Positions 52,110 to 63,720 are shown, counted from the stretch's first letter. The stretch is 64,000 bases of DNA from Malachius bipustulatus (GCA_910589415.1 OU342638.1:3720001-3784000); one strand, 5' to 3'. Made by a program: numbers and translations. Notes: generated by a model not told the origin, from the letters alone.

Positions 52110-53550
52110 TATTGCAATTTCTGCTGCCAGGGTTGTCTCGGGTAGTGTTCCTATATGTTTTTGTACCATACTGATCTAGGTTTGTCTCGCCATTGTGTCT
52201 CAAATTTTTGACTATTGCTTGAAGATTGGCTACTTGGTTTTACATTTGAAGGAATGAATGTTCATTTGTCTGCCCATGTTGGCCAAAAATTCGGCTCTTT
52301 CATTTCCCTTTATTTCTGCGTGTCCGGGTATCCAGGCTAATGATATTTGGAAACCTTTCTAGTTTGTCTTGGCTATTGTTTCTTTTGTTGCGAGCGTAAT
52401 ATTATCTGCTTTTCCATCTAGTCCTGTTATTCTACGTTTTGAAATTGCGCTTTCCGAATCCGAAAGTATTAGTGATTGTTTAAAGTTATTTTCAATGCAA
52501 AAGAGACAGCCCTTATTGATTGCTACTACCTCAGCTTGCTTCGGAATATGTACCCCATATCCGGTAGCCGTTCCTTTTTTCGAGGCGTCTGTATATACAA
52601 ACGTATGGGTCTTGGAGATTTCCTCGGTTGCTAAATGAAATATTGCCTTATTATTGGGGTAATATTTCGTTTTTCCTCATTTTAAGGTCAATTACTGGGA
52701 TTTTCGTCATTTGACATTCATAATCATACTCAAAGCAAGGGAGAGTTTTTCTCGTTCTTTGTAGGGTAAAAGATCCCTTAGGGCTTCTATTAAGAGGGGG
52801 GGTTCTTTATTTCTCCAATATTGATTACTATGATTACAGTGCCGTTTTAATTTGAGCAGGATATCACGTAATGGGTTATGAGATTTATAGAGTGTTTTTG
52901 TCATAAATTTGGGCTAGCCATTTACGTCGATATTCTATTGTCATCTCAGAAGATTTTGGAAGGAGGGAGGGGATTGGTGTGGATTTCATGCATCCTGTAA
53001 TGATTCTCAGAGCATTAGATTGGGTAGTGTTTATTTTGTTTTTGAGTGATTTGCTGATGGATCGGAGTAGAATGCCGACAAACTCTAGATGTGATCTCCC
53101 GAAGCCTGCATAGATGTTACGTCTGCATAGACGGGGTCTGCACCCCACCACGTTCTACATATTGCCCTCATGATGTTTATTCCCTTATGTGCTTTCCCTG
53201 TAATGTTATTGATAAGATGTCTCCATTTCCAGTGGCTACTGAATGTTACTCCCAGATATGTATCCCTGTCTTTGTATTTTATTTTCTGGTCCCCGATTCG
53301 AATCGGCGGAAGAGCTGTTTTGCGGTGTACTTTACTGAATCGAATTGCTTCCGATTTCGTGTGGGCAATCACGAGTTTATTTTGGTTCATCCAGTAAGCT
53401 ACTTTGTCCAAAGTGAGGTTAAGTTGTTGTGTCATTGTGTGTTCGTCTTTTCCTTTATCTAGTATTTAGTAGTATGAAGTTGTCAGCATATGATATTAGA
53501 GTCATGTTCTGAGGGATCAGATCGAATATTGACGAGACATAATATATTGA
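52110..53550 (-). pseudogene. LINE D RT C-terminal half and RNase H
   Basis: From 53550: YYVSSIFDLIPQNMTLISYADNFILL, the RT catalytic box with Asn replacing the second Asp. Then LTLDKVAYWMNQNKLVIAHTKSEAIRFSK, TYLGVTFSSHWKWRHLINN, and ALRIITGCMKSTPIPSLL down to about 52700. RNase H at about 52640-52270 has FVYTDASKKGTATGYG, LILSDSESA and LAWIPGHAEIKGNERAE. Phases change several times. Confidence 0.82.
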
Positions 53551-55089
53551 GTGATTGACATTATCACTCTTACTGAAGAAGAAGTTTCGAAGGGTTTGAA
53601 GAGACTTAAGCCCACTTTCACCGCTGGGTTGGATGGTGTTCCATCATTTATTGTTAGGGACTGCGCTTCCGCTTTTGTTCGTCCTTTAACTATTTTATTT
53701 AATCTTTCTTTAAAAACACACACGTATCCAACGCGATGGAAGATGTCTAAAATTTGTCCAGTTTACAAGAAGGATGGGCGCAATCTAGTTGAGAACTATC
53801 GTCCAATTTCCATTATATCAAATTTCAGTAAGGTCTTTGAGAATACACTGCATGAAAAACTCTATCAAAAAGTTAGTGGATTTATTCCAGTAACCCAACA
53901 CGGGTTCATGAAGGGACGATCTACGGTCACAAATTTATTAAATATAACTCAACGTCTATGTGAGGTGCTGGATTCTGGTGGACAAGTGGACGTTATCTAT
54001 ACTGATATGTCAAAAGCTTTTGACAAGTTAGACCATGGAATTATTTTGCAAAAAATGCTTTCTCTGGGCTTTTCGGCAGATCTAGTGCGTTTCTTTCGGG
54101 ATTACTTGGTGAACAGGGGGCAGTGTGTTTGCTATCGGGGTTTTACATCGCGTGTCATTTCACCTTCATCTGGAATTCCGCAGGGTTCTGTTTTGGGTCC
54201 CTTGTTGTTCATTCTCTACGTTGCAGACTTGCCGAGCGGTTTGCACTGTGGTAATCTTATGTATGCAGATGACTTGAAGCTGTTCTATAATGTGTCAACC
54301 CTGAGTAACTGCGTGCATCTGCAGGAAATGCTGCAGAATGTCGGTCTCTGGTGTGAGGAGAATAAATTACCTCTCAACGCGGCCAAATGTAGTGTAGTTT
54401 CTTTCACTAGAAAACTAAAACCTTTAATTTACGACTATAAAATGAATGGAATCGCGTTGCCAAGAGTTGATGAGATACTGGACCTTGGCGTAACATTTGA
54501 CAGCAAAGTGAACTTTAGGAGTCATATACTGAAGATAACAAAACAGTGCTACAGTACATTGGGTTTCATTATACGCAATTCTCGAGAGTTTACAAACGAG
54601 AATGTATTAAAGTCACTGTTTATTTCACTTGTGCGTTCTAAGCTGGAGTATGCGTCTGTTGTGTGGGGCCCAAGCAGCATTGGTTATATCGATTTAATCG
54701 AAAAAATTCAGAGAAGGTTTTTAAAATATTTATGGTTCAAATTAGAGGGATCTTATCCTGTGATTGGCTTCCCGCACGACAGACTGCTCTCCCGTTTTGA
54801 TGTCATGGAACTCTCAAAGCGGAGGATGTATATATCTGTTGTTTTTATGATAAAGCTTTTGAGAGGACAGATTGACTCACGTGATCTCCTCGAGACTGTG
54901 AACAGATGTCTGCATGATCCAGCACGAAGGACAAGATCAGAAATATTGTTTTATCCTGATGCTCCCAGAACCAACTTATTGAAATTTTCCCCTCTATATG
55001 TTATGTATAGTCATTGTAATGGACTCACTTCGGTGTGCGATCTTCTGACGATTTCATTGGGGAGCCTGAGGGATGTAATGTTTTCTTAA
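53551..55089 (+). pseudogene. LINE E reverse transcriptase, open but 5'-truncated
   Basis: 512 residues without a stop, beginning at the truncation point with GTG, not a true start. It contains LNFKPTF-like linker sequence (KRLKPTFTAGLDGVPSFIV), KICPVYKKDG, YRPISIISNFSKVFE, QHGFMKGRSTVTNL, YTDMSKAFDKLDHGII, SGIPQGSVLGPLLF, and MYADDLKLF with the catalytic pair. A C-terminal domain of the LINE A/B type follows (LLSRFDVMELSKRRMYISV...). The intact frame suggests a fairly recent insertion. It has no endonuclease or ORF1. Confidence 0.92.
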
Positions 55090-55297
55090 GTTTGTAAAAT
55101 TAATTACTGGTGTAGGATATTTTATATTATATTTTATTTTAATGTAACTGCTTTTTTATCATGGTTAGGTGTAGTGATTTTGTAATAATGTATCGTTGTT
55201 TCTCTGTATAGCTCACTATTGTATTTTATTTCCTGCCATTTAAGGGTTTTGTCCTGTTAGGCAGTTGATTCCTAAATAAATAAATAAAAATAAATAA
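53551..55297 (+). mobile_element. LINE E: 5'-truncated non-LTR insertion in LINE D
   Basis: Plus-strand copy starting inside its ORF2 and ending with a run of AAAT-type repeats (about 55270-55300). A 7-base duplication, ATATTGA, flanks it (53544-53550 and 55298-55304). It separates the LINE D RT motifs PTPIVFN and YYVSSIF, so LINE D is older. The RT is related to LINEs A and B. Confidence 0.9.
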
Positions 55298-55304
55298 ATA
55301 TTGA

Positions 55305-55440
55305 AGACAATTGGAGTTCAAGGGAATCCCCCCGGAGTACTCATTTTGGGTCCTTGTAAATTACTCTCAATGTCCTTCACAAGTAGATATTTATTGTGGA
55401 TTAGTTTGAATATTAGATTTAGGTACCATTTCAATATTTA
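55305..55440 (-). pseudogene. LINE D RT fragment upstream of the LINE E insertion
   Basis: The minus strand reads YLNLIFKLIHNKYLLVKDIE...GPKMSTPGGFP then TPIVFN, the RT strand preceding and including the P-Q-G box equivalent (here decayed to PGG). It continues across LINE E into YYVSSIFDLIP. Confidence 0.7.
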
Positions 55441-56255
55441 GATTGTGTTCAGTTAAAATTTTATACAAATTGTAAGGACTTACTTACATAAGCATTTTTG
55501 CGTGGGGAATTTTGCCTGTTTTTCGAAGGACTAGAGCCTCGAAGAACTGCTATTCCAGCAATAATTTTACGTTTTAACAATATATTCTCCAAAGTGTGGG
55601 TAGGTTGGTTTTTCAACATTGGATAGATATTATAACGAGACCGCTCTGTAAAAATTCTAGTAATAGCTTCTTTAATCTTTAACATTCTAGTCCACCATTT
55701 GCTTGTTTACATTACATTCCTTTTTTTATACTGAGTCAATGACACGTTCGCGACAATTCCAGTCACATGTCATATGACACATTGACAGACAAGTTGTTAG
55801 TTCTATGAATTACTGGAGTGGTCTCGCCGAACAATCTGACATTTCCAGAATCCACGGCCGTCGTGAGTTCTGCAACCTACTAGAATGTGCCTACTGTTTC
55901 GATGACGCTTCGGGGGACTATATAAGGGCCGCCGTATGGCTGCGAGTCAGTAGTAGAATCTTGAACGAGGATTGAAGCTGAAGGAAGACAGAGTAGTAGT
56001 ATCCTGGCAGTGCCTGGTGAAGACTGAAGTATAGACAGAGAAGTAGTGAAGTGAAGTGTGAAGTAAGGAAGCCAGTAGTGACTTGTAGTATAGCGGATTA
56101 TAAATAATAGACAAGTAGTATAGTATCTGTGACGTGAGTGGAGATAAGAGAACAGCTGTGTTTATTATTGAGATTTAGAGGTTATATAACTTGTGTAAGT
56201 CAATAAGACAATAAAGGAATTTGTAGACTTTGGTGGTGATTTATTATTGTGAGAC
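55441..56255 (+). repeat. Foreign insert with LTR-like promoter features
   Basis: It lies between two LINE D segments and carries no LINE sequence. It contains CTATATAAGG (55918-55927), an initiator-like GAGTCAGTAG about 25 bases later (near 55944) and AATAAA at about 56211, the layout of a Gypsy-type LTR (U3-R-U5). No primer site follows, so it would be a solo LTR or a fragment; ends and target duplication were not resolved. A 74-residue minus-strand frame at 55461-55685 has no recognisable domain. Confidence 0.45.
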
Positions 56256-58140
56256 CCGTAAAACTATGTTGTCCATCCCTGGAGCTGAGGGTTTTCTGTT
56301 TGTCAAGGTAGCTTTTAATTCGTGAATTGAGAAAGATCTGTGCCTATTGTTGTTAGGAATCATGTTGAAATTTGGGGGGATGTTACAAATGGATAGATTG
56401 TTTACGATTTCTTCCGCTATGGGGGTTCCGCTAGGTTTCGATTGGGTAAGCAGTGACTTGATTTTTATTGGTTTTCGCCGAATTTTCGGACGTTATTCCA
56501 TATACAGGGTGTCCCATATCGTTATGTTCAAATCTTGTGAGCATATAGTAGGCTTATTTCTAAGCCTAAAAAAAGCAAAAGTGGCAGGTCTATCTGCATT
56601 CGTCACGAAGTTAGAGGCCTAAGAAAATAATGTCTAGGAAATACCAGATTTAACTTTGAAAACCACATAAAACTTATTTTATTGACCAAATCTTTAGTTT
56701 ATCATGTGTTAAAAATGCCCCATTCCCTGCTGAATACAAACTTGTGCTCGGAGGCTTATTGCAGAAGTAACAGTTCTAATTTCTCGTCTTTTTTCTCGAC
56801 CGATCTCTTGACCAGCATGCTGAATACGATCCAATATAATAATTGCTTTTTGGAATTTAGTTACAAACGTCAATTCCGAAATATGCTGATGCCCCATATA
56901 TTTGAATCCAAATGCGATTTTGTATGAGCAGGAGAACCTCTTCGATCGTTTATTTTGGTGACATTTACTCATGTCGTTACCATAACAATAAATCATTAGC
57001 CTAAACCACAACACATGTGGTTGTGTGGTTTTCAAAGTTGAACCTTTGTTATTTACTAGTCATAATTTTCTTAGGCCTGTAACTTCGTAACGAATAAAGA
57101 TAGACCTGTCGCTTTTGGGTTTTTTTGGGCTCAAAATTAAGCCTACTATATGCTCAAAAAATTTGAACATAACGACACCCTGTATATGTTGGATTGCCGT
57201 TTCTATTTAGTGTTGAACAAAATTGTCTGAATGACAGTTTTTTCTTATTCCTAAGGAATCGTTTTGTCTGTGCAATAACTTTTTTGGTTTGGATGTATTT
57301 TTCAAGAGTTGGTTATTTTTAAAGTCTTGTATGTTTCGTTCACGCTCTTGGTATGACTGCATTCCTCATCCCACCAGGGATTAGAAGGCTTAGAATTGCG
57401 CCTTTCTTTAGTTAATGGAATGCTCTGGTCCGCGGCAATGTTTAGTATTTGAGTGAGATTGTCGTAATCAAGTACTTGGGTTGTTGGGTGCACTTCCTTT
57501 ATAAGATTGTGATATTTTAGCCAGTCGGCTTTGTGATTTTGTCTAAGTGTGTGCGTTTGATTTTGGGTTGTATTAGTCCAGGGTTTATTTGCATGATAGA
57601 TTTCACAATATGTTCGATAGTGTTCACCGCTACCGCAGTCTGCGAGATAGTGGGAGTTCTGTCGTTAAGGATGACAAGGTTGTGTGTGTCCATAATTTCT
57701 ATCACTGTGTGACCATTGGGGTTGTTGTTGGTGCTGCCCCACATGATGTGGTGAGCATTGCAGTCTCCCATAATTATTGTAGGGCCTTTAATCTTAGTGA
57801 AAATGTGATTGAACGTAGTGGATTTGAATCTGTTACGGGGGGATTGTATACATTTATTATGTTCACTTAGTTATTTACTGTTATTACTAGAAACTGGCAC
57901 AATGCATCATTAATCGGTGGATCGATTCTAATTTCTTCATGTCGAATGGTTGTTTTAATCAAGGTGGCTATTTCTCCATATCCGTCTGGTCTATCTTGTC
58001 GTAAAGTAGTGTAGTAACGTATATGTAATCTATAATTGTGTTTTAATTTTGTTTCATTTAATAGAACCAGGTCTGGTGAGAACTCATTCAACAAACCTAT
58101 CAGGTCAGCTCGATTTGAGTAAACTATTTATGTTCCATTG
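56256..58140 (-). pseudogene. LINE D ORF2 endonuclease and RT N-terminus
   Basis: Minus strand. LKMLQWNINSLL (about 58140) opens the endonuclease. FSPDLVLLNETKL (catalytic Glu) is at 58094-58050, MGDCNAHHIMWGS at 57771-57730, and NPWWDEEC near 57370. The RT linker (KYIQTKKVIAQTKRFLR, about 57290) continues across MITE 5 into YIWNNVRKFGEN and FSIHELKATLTNRKPSAPGMDNI, ending at the LTR-like insert. Several frameshifts are present. Confidence 0.8.
56505..57182. mobile_element. Palindromic mariner-type MITE 5
   Basis: 678 bp, termini CAGGGTGTCCCATATCGTTA and an imperfect complement, TA on both sides (56503-56504, 57183-57184). Excision with one TA joins the LINE D frame as NGNPTYIWNNVRK. Confidence 0.92.
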
Positions 58141-59100
58141 TAACATTTTCAGTGTATTTGAATTATTGATGTCAGCGAAAGTGTTGATGAGTTTTGATTT
58201 GTTCAATGAGATAGTATTTGTTTTCAAGTCACTTTTGACCTGGTTTATCCGGGTCAATAATTGACTCGAAGGAACAATTATTGTTCCTTTAAGTTTGTAA
58301 AACGTCAGGATAAGATCTTTTATTTTGTCTTGTGCGTCTTGTGGAGCTTGGAGAAAGAAGTCATACATAGTTTGTAGATCGTAATTCTGTGAGGCACTTT
58401 TTGGTTGGCCAATCTGGGGCAAGAAGTCGCTTGATATATTGTGGGGTGTTGTGTTGCTCGTATTAGCTTTTATTTGAGTTTCTACTGCGTTTGAAATATG
58501 TCGTCCGTTGGGATTAATCAGACATTCATTATGTCTTGTTATGTGAAAATTTGGTTGCATGTTTGTGATTTTCCTTTTCGCTGGGATTGCTTGTAAGTGT
58601 TGAGAGTAGCTTCTTTTAGTTTTTGACGATTGTTCGAAGTCTGCGTTTCGACGCATGTGGATGTTTATTCTGTCATCTTTAGGGGTAGAAATTAAGAGAA
58701 GATTAGGGAAGTCTCTAGAATGTATTACGAAGTCGTCAGTATTTATAATTTTTGGGCATAGTTGTGAAGTATCAAAAAAAGATAGATTGTCAAGAGCCAT
58801 CAGTCTCTTTATTTGTTCTTGTCTGTTATACTCTGGGCAATTTTTATCATTAGAACGATGTTCTACGCTCTTACAATGGTAGCATTTAATTGTGTTGCAT
58901 TGGACATTATTGTCTTCGTGTACATTTGAACAGTTGAAGCATTTAGTCTTACCCTTGCATTGAGTGCTTGTGTATCCGTATAAGAGGCATTTGTAACATT
59001 GAGTAACCGGAGGAATATATGGTGACACCCTGAAGGGGAGTCGACATATCTCAATATTTCTAGGTAATATTACCCTTACCTTATATTATATTACTCCTCT
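58105..59100 (-). pseudogene. LINE D ORF1, C-terminal part with three zinc knuckles
   Basis: 307 open residues from 59028, homologous sequence extending to about 59100 (VRVILPRNIEICRLPFRVSPYIPP). Zinc knuckles follow each other: CYKCLLYGYTSTQCKG, CFNCSNVHEDNNVQC and CYHCKSVEHRSNDKNC, the usual three of I/Jockey ORF1. A polar, Asn/Ser-rich tail ends in LKMLQWNINSLL, which already belongs to ORF2. Nucleic-acid-binding Gag-like function is presumed. Confidence 0.85.
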
Positions 59101-61549
59101 GAATGTAATAAAAATAGGGGATGTAGGGATGCACTCTTTTTCTTTGTTATTTATTATTTTTCGATTCAGTCTGCGCAAATTCAAGATCTCTATATTACAA
59201 TAGTAATGGCCATAGATAATATGCAGTGTGGGTAGCATAGGGCAATGCATTTTAAATGGGCAAAAAACTGACAGCGTTGTCAGTTCAATGCAAGCAGTGC
59301 CACAGGTTCATATAAAAATATTAAAATCGAAAGATAATAATTGACATTTCTATTCTCAGGATTTCTAGACAAAAATAATTGAGGTTCTGTTGAAATGTCA
59401 AAAAGTAATAATTTTTGATGTTTGTATAACGTATAGACTGCATATTGCAATGCTTGTGGCTATTGCTTTTACATTATAAAAATATTATTTGAACACATTC
59501 CTTATTTAAAGAGGTAGGTAAAATGAAAATCGTAGTGCTTGTTGATAAAATTTTATTTCTCGCTACTTTATTGATGACTTTATTTATCAAGGCTTCCCTA
59601 TTTGGGAAGTGACGATTATTTGATAGATAGGCAGGTATACTGCCTTTGCATTTTATATATTCATTAACACTTTTAGAAAAAACAACTTCGAGTAGATGTC
59701 TCAGTATTTTTGCCTGTTATGTATAAGATTCTCCTTTGGCCGTATACGGCAATGTAATCATATAATCATCTTCTATCTTCACGTAGTGCCTATCACTTGC
59801 AAATTACTTCTTTTCTTCAGGGGACTTTAGGTCAAGTACTTACTTTATTCTTCTTCTCAGGGGGATGTTACCAATGAGTCTGTTAACATGTGATTTTTCA
59901 GTCTTAATTCAATTAAGTACTGATTCAAATTAAATATTTCAAAATATTAAATTAAATATACATCAACACTCGTATTAGCTTGGAGCCTAGGTATTTGCTG
60001 TTGAACTGAGAACTTGTTGTTGCCATAGACCTAGAATATAATGGACTGATAATAGTTGTCAATGCTTTACTGTACTAAGTTTGTTGCCAGTGTAAGGGCA
60101 AAAACTACTAAATAATATATGAAGAAATAATACGAAATTCAAATTTTTTGTTTTTATTACACATAGGTATTTTATAGGAAGAACATGGTTATTTTTAAAG
60201 AATAAGAAAATGAATGCATAAAAATTATAATAACACGACTTTATTATTTGTTTTTATATGGTGTAATTCTAATAGAATAACTATTTATTACAATTACAGA
60301 GATAAAATGTTTCACTTACCTATGAAAATATATATCTCTTAATTTTGATACACGATTTACACAATTATAAGCTGCACAAGACTGGACCATTATTAATATT
60401 AAATTTTAAATCCACAGAGAAGATATTTAAAGTAAATATTAATATGCTTTTAACCAGTATGGATATTAAAATCAGATCTATTTGTTATACACCTACAATT
60501 TCCATACAAGGCCAATAATAAATATTTATTTATTTATACTAATGTCAGATAATAATATTAACATTAATTATTGTTCTATCACTCAAAAAACACCAAGAAT
60601 GCGGAATTTTTGATTATTCTTTGTTTGAATTTGTTTTGTTGAATTGAATTCGTCGCTTTGCCCTTACTTGTATGTATGGTTGCCTAACGTTGGTTGGCAA
60701 CAAATTTTAGTCTCAAAGGTTCGTCCATTATATTCTAGGTCTATGGTTGTTGCGGTCCAAGAATATTTCTTTTTGTTTAAAAAAACAAAACAACATACGC
60801 ACTGTCTCCGAGAAAGAAGGAATAGTGTATTGGTTTTTAGCTTAAGTGCAGAAAAATAATATTGAGACTCAAAATCGCTTTCCGTTATTCAAGTATTCAA
60901 GAAATAATACAAAAATAAATATAACTTCGTGAATTATTTTATGACCTCTGTAATTAACGTGACAGTTTTATTATTTATTATTTATTATTTTATTATTTAC
61001 TTAATTATCAATGTTTGGTTACCAACGCAACGTCAATTATTGCCACTACAACAGAGTATCTGTCAGTTGAAAATTCACATTCCGCATCTACCTAATTATT
61101 CTGTGGAGTAAGTAAATGTAGATTTTTAGGAAATGTGTTCTCGCAAGAAATTGTAGAAGGAATGACAAATACCGCGTCATAGCATTTACATTCATTTAGT
61201 ATAAATAATAAGTCAAACTTATACTTAATTATATTATTATCAATATAAGTATCTATGTATTATACCTACACCTACGAATATGTTCTGACTTACTAAACAA
61301 TCGAAACAAGTTTGTTCATAAAATGGATATTAATTTGAAAAAGAAGAATATAATAAACTTTGACGGATTCAAAAGAATATAATAATTAATTAATATCTGA
61401 ATATTGTAATATTAATGTATGAAGTGATAAACTCTACTGTGCTGTTCCATGTTGTGCAATCCTCATTTATGAACGAGATCAATGTTAAAAGAGCAGTCTG
61501 CGGAGGTATAAAATGTTACAGAAGTGCAACGAATTAAATCGTTTTCACA
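59101..61549. other. 2.4-kb insert in LINE D ORF1; no gene recognised
   Basis: A+T-rich DNA separating the two parts of LINE D ORF1. Only short frames occur. It contains a MITE with TTGTTG duplication (60023-60746). The outer borders of the insert were not resolved to a target duplication; the right border is near 61500-61560. The element class of the whole is unknown. Confidence 0.5.
60023..60746. mobile_element. MITE with 24-bp termini and TTGTTG duplication
   Basis: Perfect 24-base inverted termini beginning CCATAGACCTAGAATATAAT, flanked by TTGTTG on both sides (60017-60022, 60747-60752). Subterminal blocks (GTAAGGGCAAA and its complement, TTTGTTGCCA and TGGCAACAAA) extend the inverted repeat imperfectly. 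No coding capacity. A 6-bp duplication does not match the TA, TTAA or TTA families elsewhere in this window, so the superfamily is open. Confidence 0.78.
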
Positions 61550-62177
61550 ATGAAGAGCGTACGCTCGTGGACGCCTGCTTCCCAGAAGTACTATAAATGC
61601 TGCATTATAACTATGGCCCTTACTATAGATTCAAGATTTCTATATTTTTTATTAGTGACTAGCATTTTCAGCTCCTCAACAAATAAATCGGGGTCCACCC
61701 GTCTGATCACTCCTTTGCAGGTTACAAGATTGTATGGAAAGTATGCTTCTAGTCCCTTGTCTCTAATTATTTTATTATCTATGAAGTTATTCGCCGCTAT
61801 GTAGCTGGTAAATTATACACCTATCTTATTTTAGCCCTTAGAATTGATTTTTTTCATATCCCGTAACTGTAAATTGAAAATTTCCTTGGCAATTTTTAAA
61901 TTGCTATATCTGCCTATTTTTTGTTCTGTCGATTCAATTCTCACCAGAAATGGTCCAATGTCAGTTGCCTGATCATGAATTAATTCACGTTTTTTGCTTG
62001 TCTGGTCATTTTTGTTGCTTGGTTGACAATTATTTCATTATTGGGAAGTAGAGGATTATTGTAATTTTCTTTGTTGATTAAATTTTCTAGTTTCGAATTA
62101 TTTAACGTAGTAATCATTTCAGCAAATAGACCAGGAGACGAGGGAAGATCACCATCCTCCCCCATGGGGGAATCCAT
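61550..62177 (-). pseudogene. LINE D ORF1, N-terminal part
   Basis: From the ATG at 62177 (MDSPMGEDGDLPSSPG), then KTNRQAKN-like polar sequence to 61980. A phase change follows, then DQATDIGPFLVRIESTEQKIGRYSNLKIAKEIF (about 61975-61860), and after a stop FTSYIAANNFIDNKIIRDKGLEAYFPYNLVTCKGVIRRVDPDLFVEELK (about 61830-61640). The blocks G-P-F-hydrophobic-V, 'ANNFI', 'AYFPYN' and 'GVIRRVD' are characteristic of I/Jockey ORF1 upstream of the zinc knuckles. It resumes at 59100 beyond the insert. Confidence 0.75.
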
Positions 62178-63059
62178 TGTAATGTATTATATGATAGGTG
62201 TCGTTTTAGCGAATTATTTAATATTAATTATTTAATTATATAATGTATTTTAGGAATAATAATGGGTTGTTCTTACACAGGGACGATAATTGTCAGTATC
62301 CTGTCCCTTTATGACACTTCTCTTGTGCCTTTTTTAAACCACCACCGTTCACCTTCGGATCAAACTCAAATCACTCTTCTTCTGCACTTCTGATTTCAAA
62401 AAAATCACGTGAAAGTTTCTGATAACTATCTTTGTCCGGTAAATTTCGATTTAACTGAAAATTAAGCAATTTTGTGGACAACTTTTGACAGCCGTTCCTA
62501 ACTTTTTTCTCCTCAATAATAATCAAACCTGAAATTTAAATCAGATTTCAGAGCGGTTATCCAAAAAGACATCCATGACAAATAAGTTGACCTTTCAAAC
62601 GTCAAAGCGGTTCTTTTTTAAATCGTTCAGTTAAGGGGGCCAAATTACAGAAACACGAGATTCAGGATCCCATTTAAAGGTAGGTTACATTTTACAGATT
62701 TGGTGCCGTAGTGACCAGGATTTAGGTGTGTTACATCACAATAGTTTAACTGATGACGAGACTTCTTGTATAATTTATTAATTATTATCATCTTAATAAA
62801 ATGTGTACAGCAGCATCTCAATATAATTAAAAATTGCTCATGTCCCGTGACTTATTCAAAATAAAATAGTAGACAGTACTGAGGTATTTATGAAGCGTAA
62901 TTTCGTTTTTTCGTTTAGTACAAAACATATTACAGAAATCAGGGCAAAGCTCCAGTCAGTAACTATGCAACTAAATAGAGGCCAAGGCTTGTGAAGGCTG
63001 TGTAATTCCTTTGAAAATTTATAAAAAAGCCAGAAATTGTTGCCATATTGTGCTGCGTA
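62178..63059. other. LINE D leader and flank; no gene recognised
   Basis: About 880 A+T-rich bases. The part next to 62177 is presumably the LINE D 5' untranslated region; its 5' end could be near 62640 but no target duplication was found. No open frame of note. Confidence 0.4.
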
Positions 63060-63720
63060 TTAAGAAATAAGTTCGCAAATTGGCACTATTTTTCTGCAAA
63101 TGTTTGCTTCTAGAGCATAATAATAGACAGTGGAGCCGGCACTCAAAGGACGTACTACGGATCCCGTGGAGTCGAAATATGCTGTCAGCTTTTGTTCTCT
63201 TAACGGCAAGATCTCTATTTGTTTCCAGCTGTATAAGAAGACAAGAGTCTCACTACTTGGCATTTGAATGTACCTTTCCTTCTGTACAAGATGACCTATC
63301 ACGTTTTGCCAGAACTGTTGTAGCAGGTTTTTCATTTGGAATACGTAATCTTGGACCAAAATTGTTGTCTACAACTTTTCATTGATCTAAAATTACTATC
63401 GGAATATTTTTCACTGCTGCGTTATCCTCATTTTCTTCAGAATCGTCTGATGAAGAACCTTCTGATATGGAAGAATTTTCTGTGAATTTAAAATTTTTAT
63501 TTGGTTCGAATATTTCTGTGATTTTACTTCTTTTGTTTTTACTTGTGGATAGTCCCAAAAACTCATCACTTAAGGCCCCTGAAGATGACTGGATATCTTC
63601 TATCTACTGAACCATAATCAACAAACGGTCCGTCCTCCATATCAGATAAATTTTCTGACAGTTCCATCAACTCACTCGTAGACAAAGGTTTATCTGGAAA
63701 AAGAACCCATTTTACTTATA
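63060..63720 (-). pseudogene. Unidentified transposase-like protein remnant
   Basis: Minus strand, reading downwards. An acidic start (LSENLSDMEDGPFVDYGSV) lies near 63690-63600. A frame with DEFLGLSTSKNKRSKITEIFEPNKN...SSSDDSEENEDN ends at a stop near 63385. Then a 99-residue frame at 63359-63060 contains REQKLTAYFDSTGSVVRPLS...VYYYALEAN...IVPICELIS. The 'FDSTGSVV...YYYAL' block recalls uncharacterised insect proteins with a transposase-like core, but I cannot name the family. It is decayed by stops and phase changes. Confidence 0.4.

Larger units (their letters stand above)
50838..62177 (-). mobile_element. LINE D: I-like non-LTR retrotransposon, old and heavily nested
   Basis: Minus-strand element from the ORF1 ATG near 62177 to a GAA-repeat tail at 50838-50856. 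ORF1 has three zinc knuckles. ORF2 has endonuclease, reverse transcriptase (catalytic box YADN) and RNase H, which places it with the I/LOA-type LINEs that keep RNase H. It is cut by MITE 4, LINE E, an LTR-like segment, MITE 5 and a 2.4-kb insert. Part of the RT (fingers and palm before box C) is missing. Confidence 0.8.

Noticed and set aside
55461..55685. A 74-residue minus-strand gene
   Set aside because: No domain, no supporting context; it lies in an unassigned insert within LINE D.
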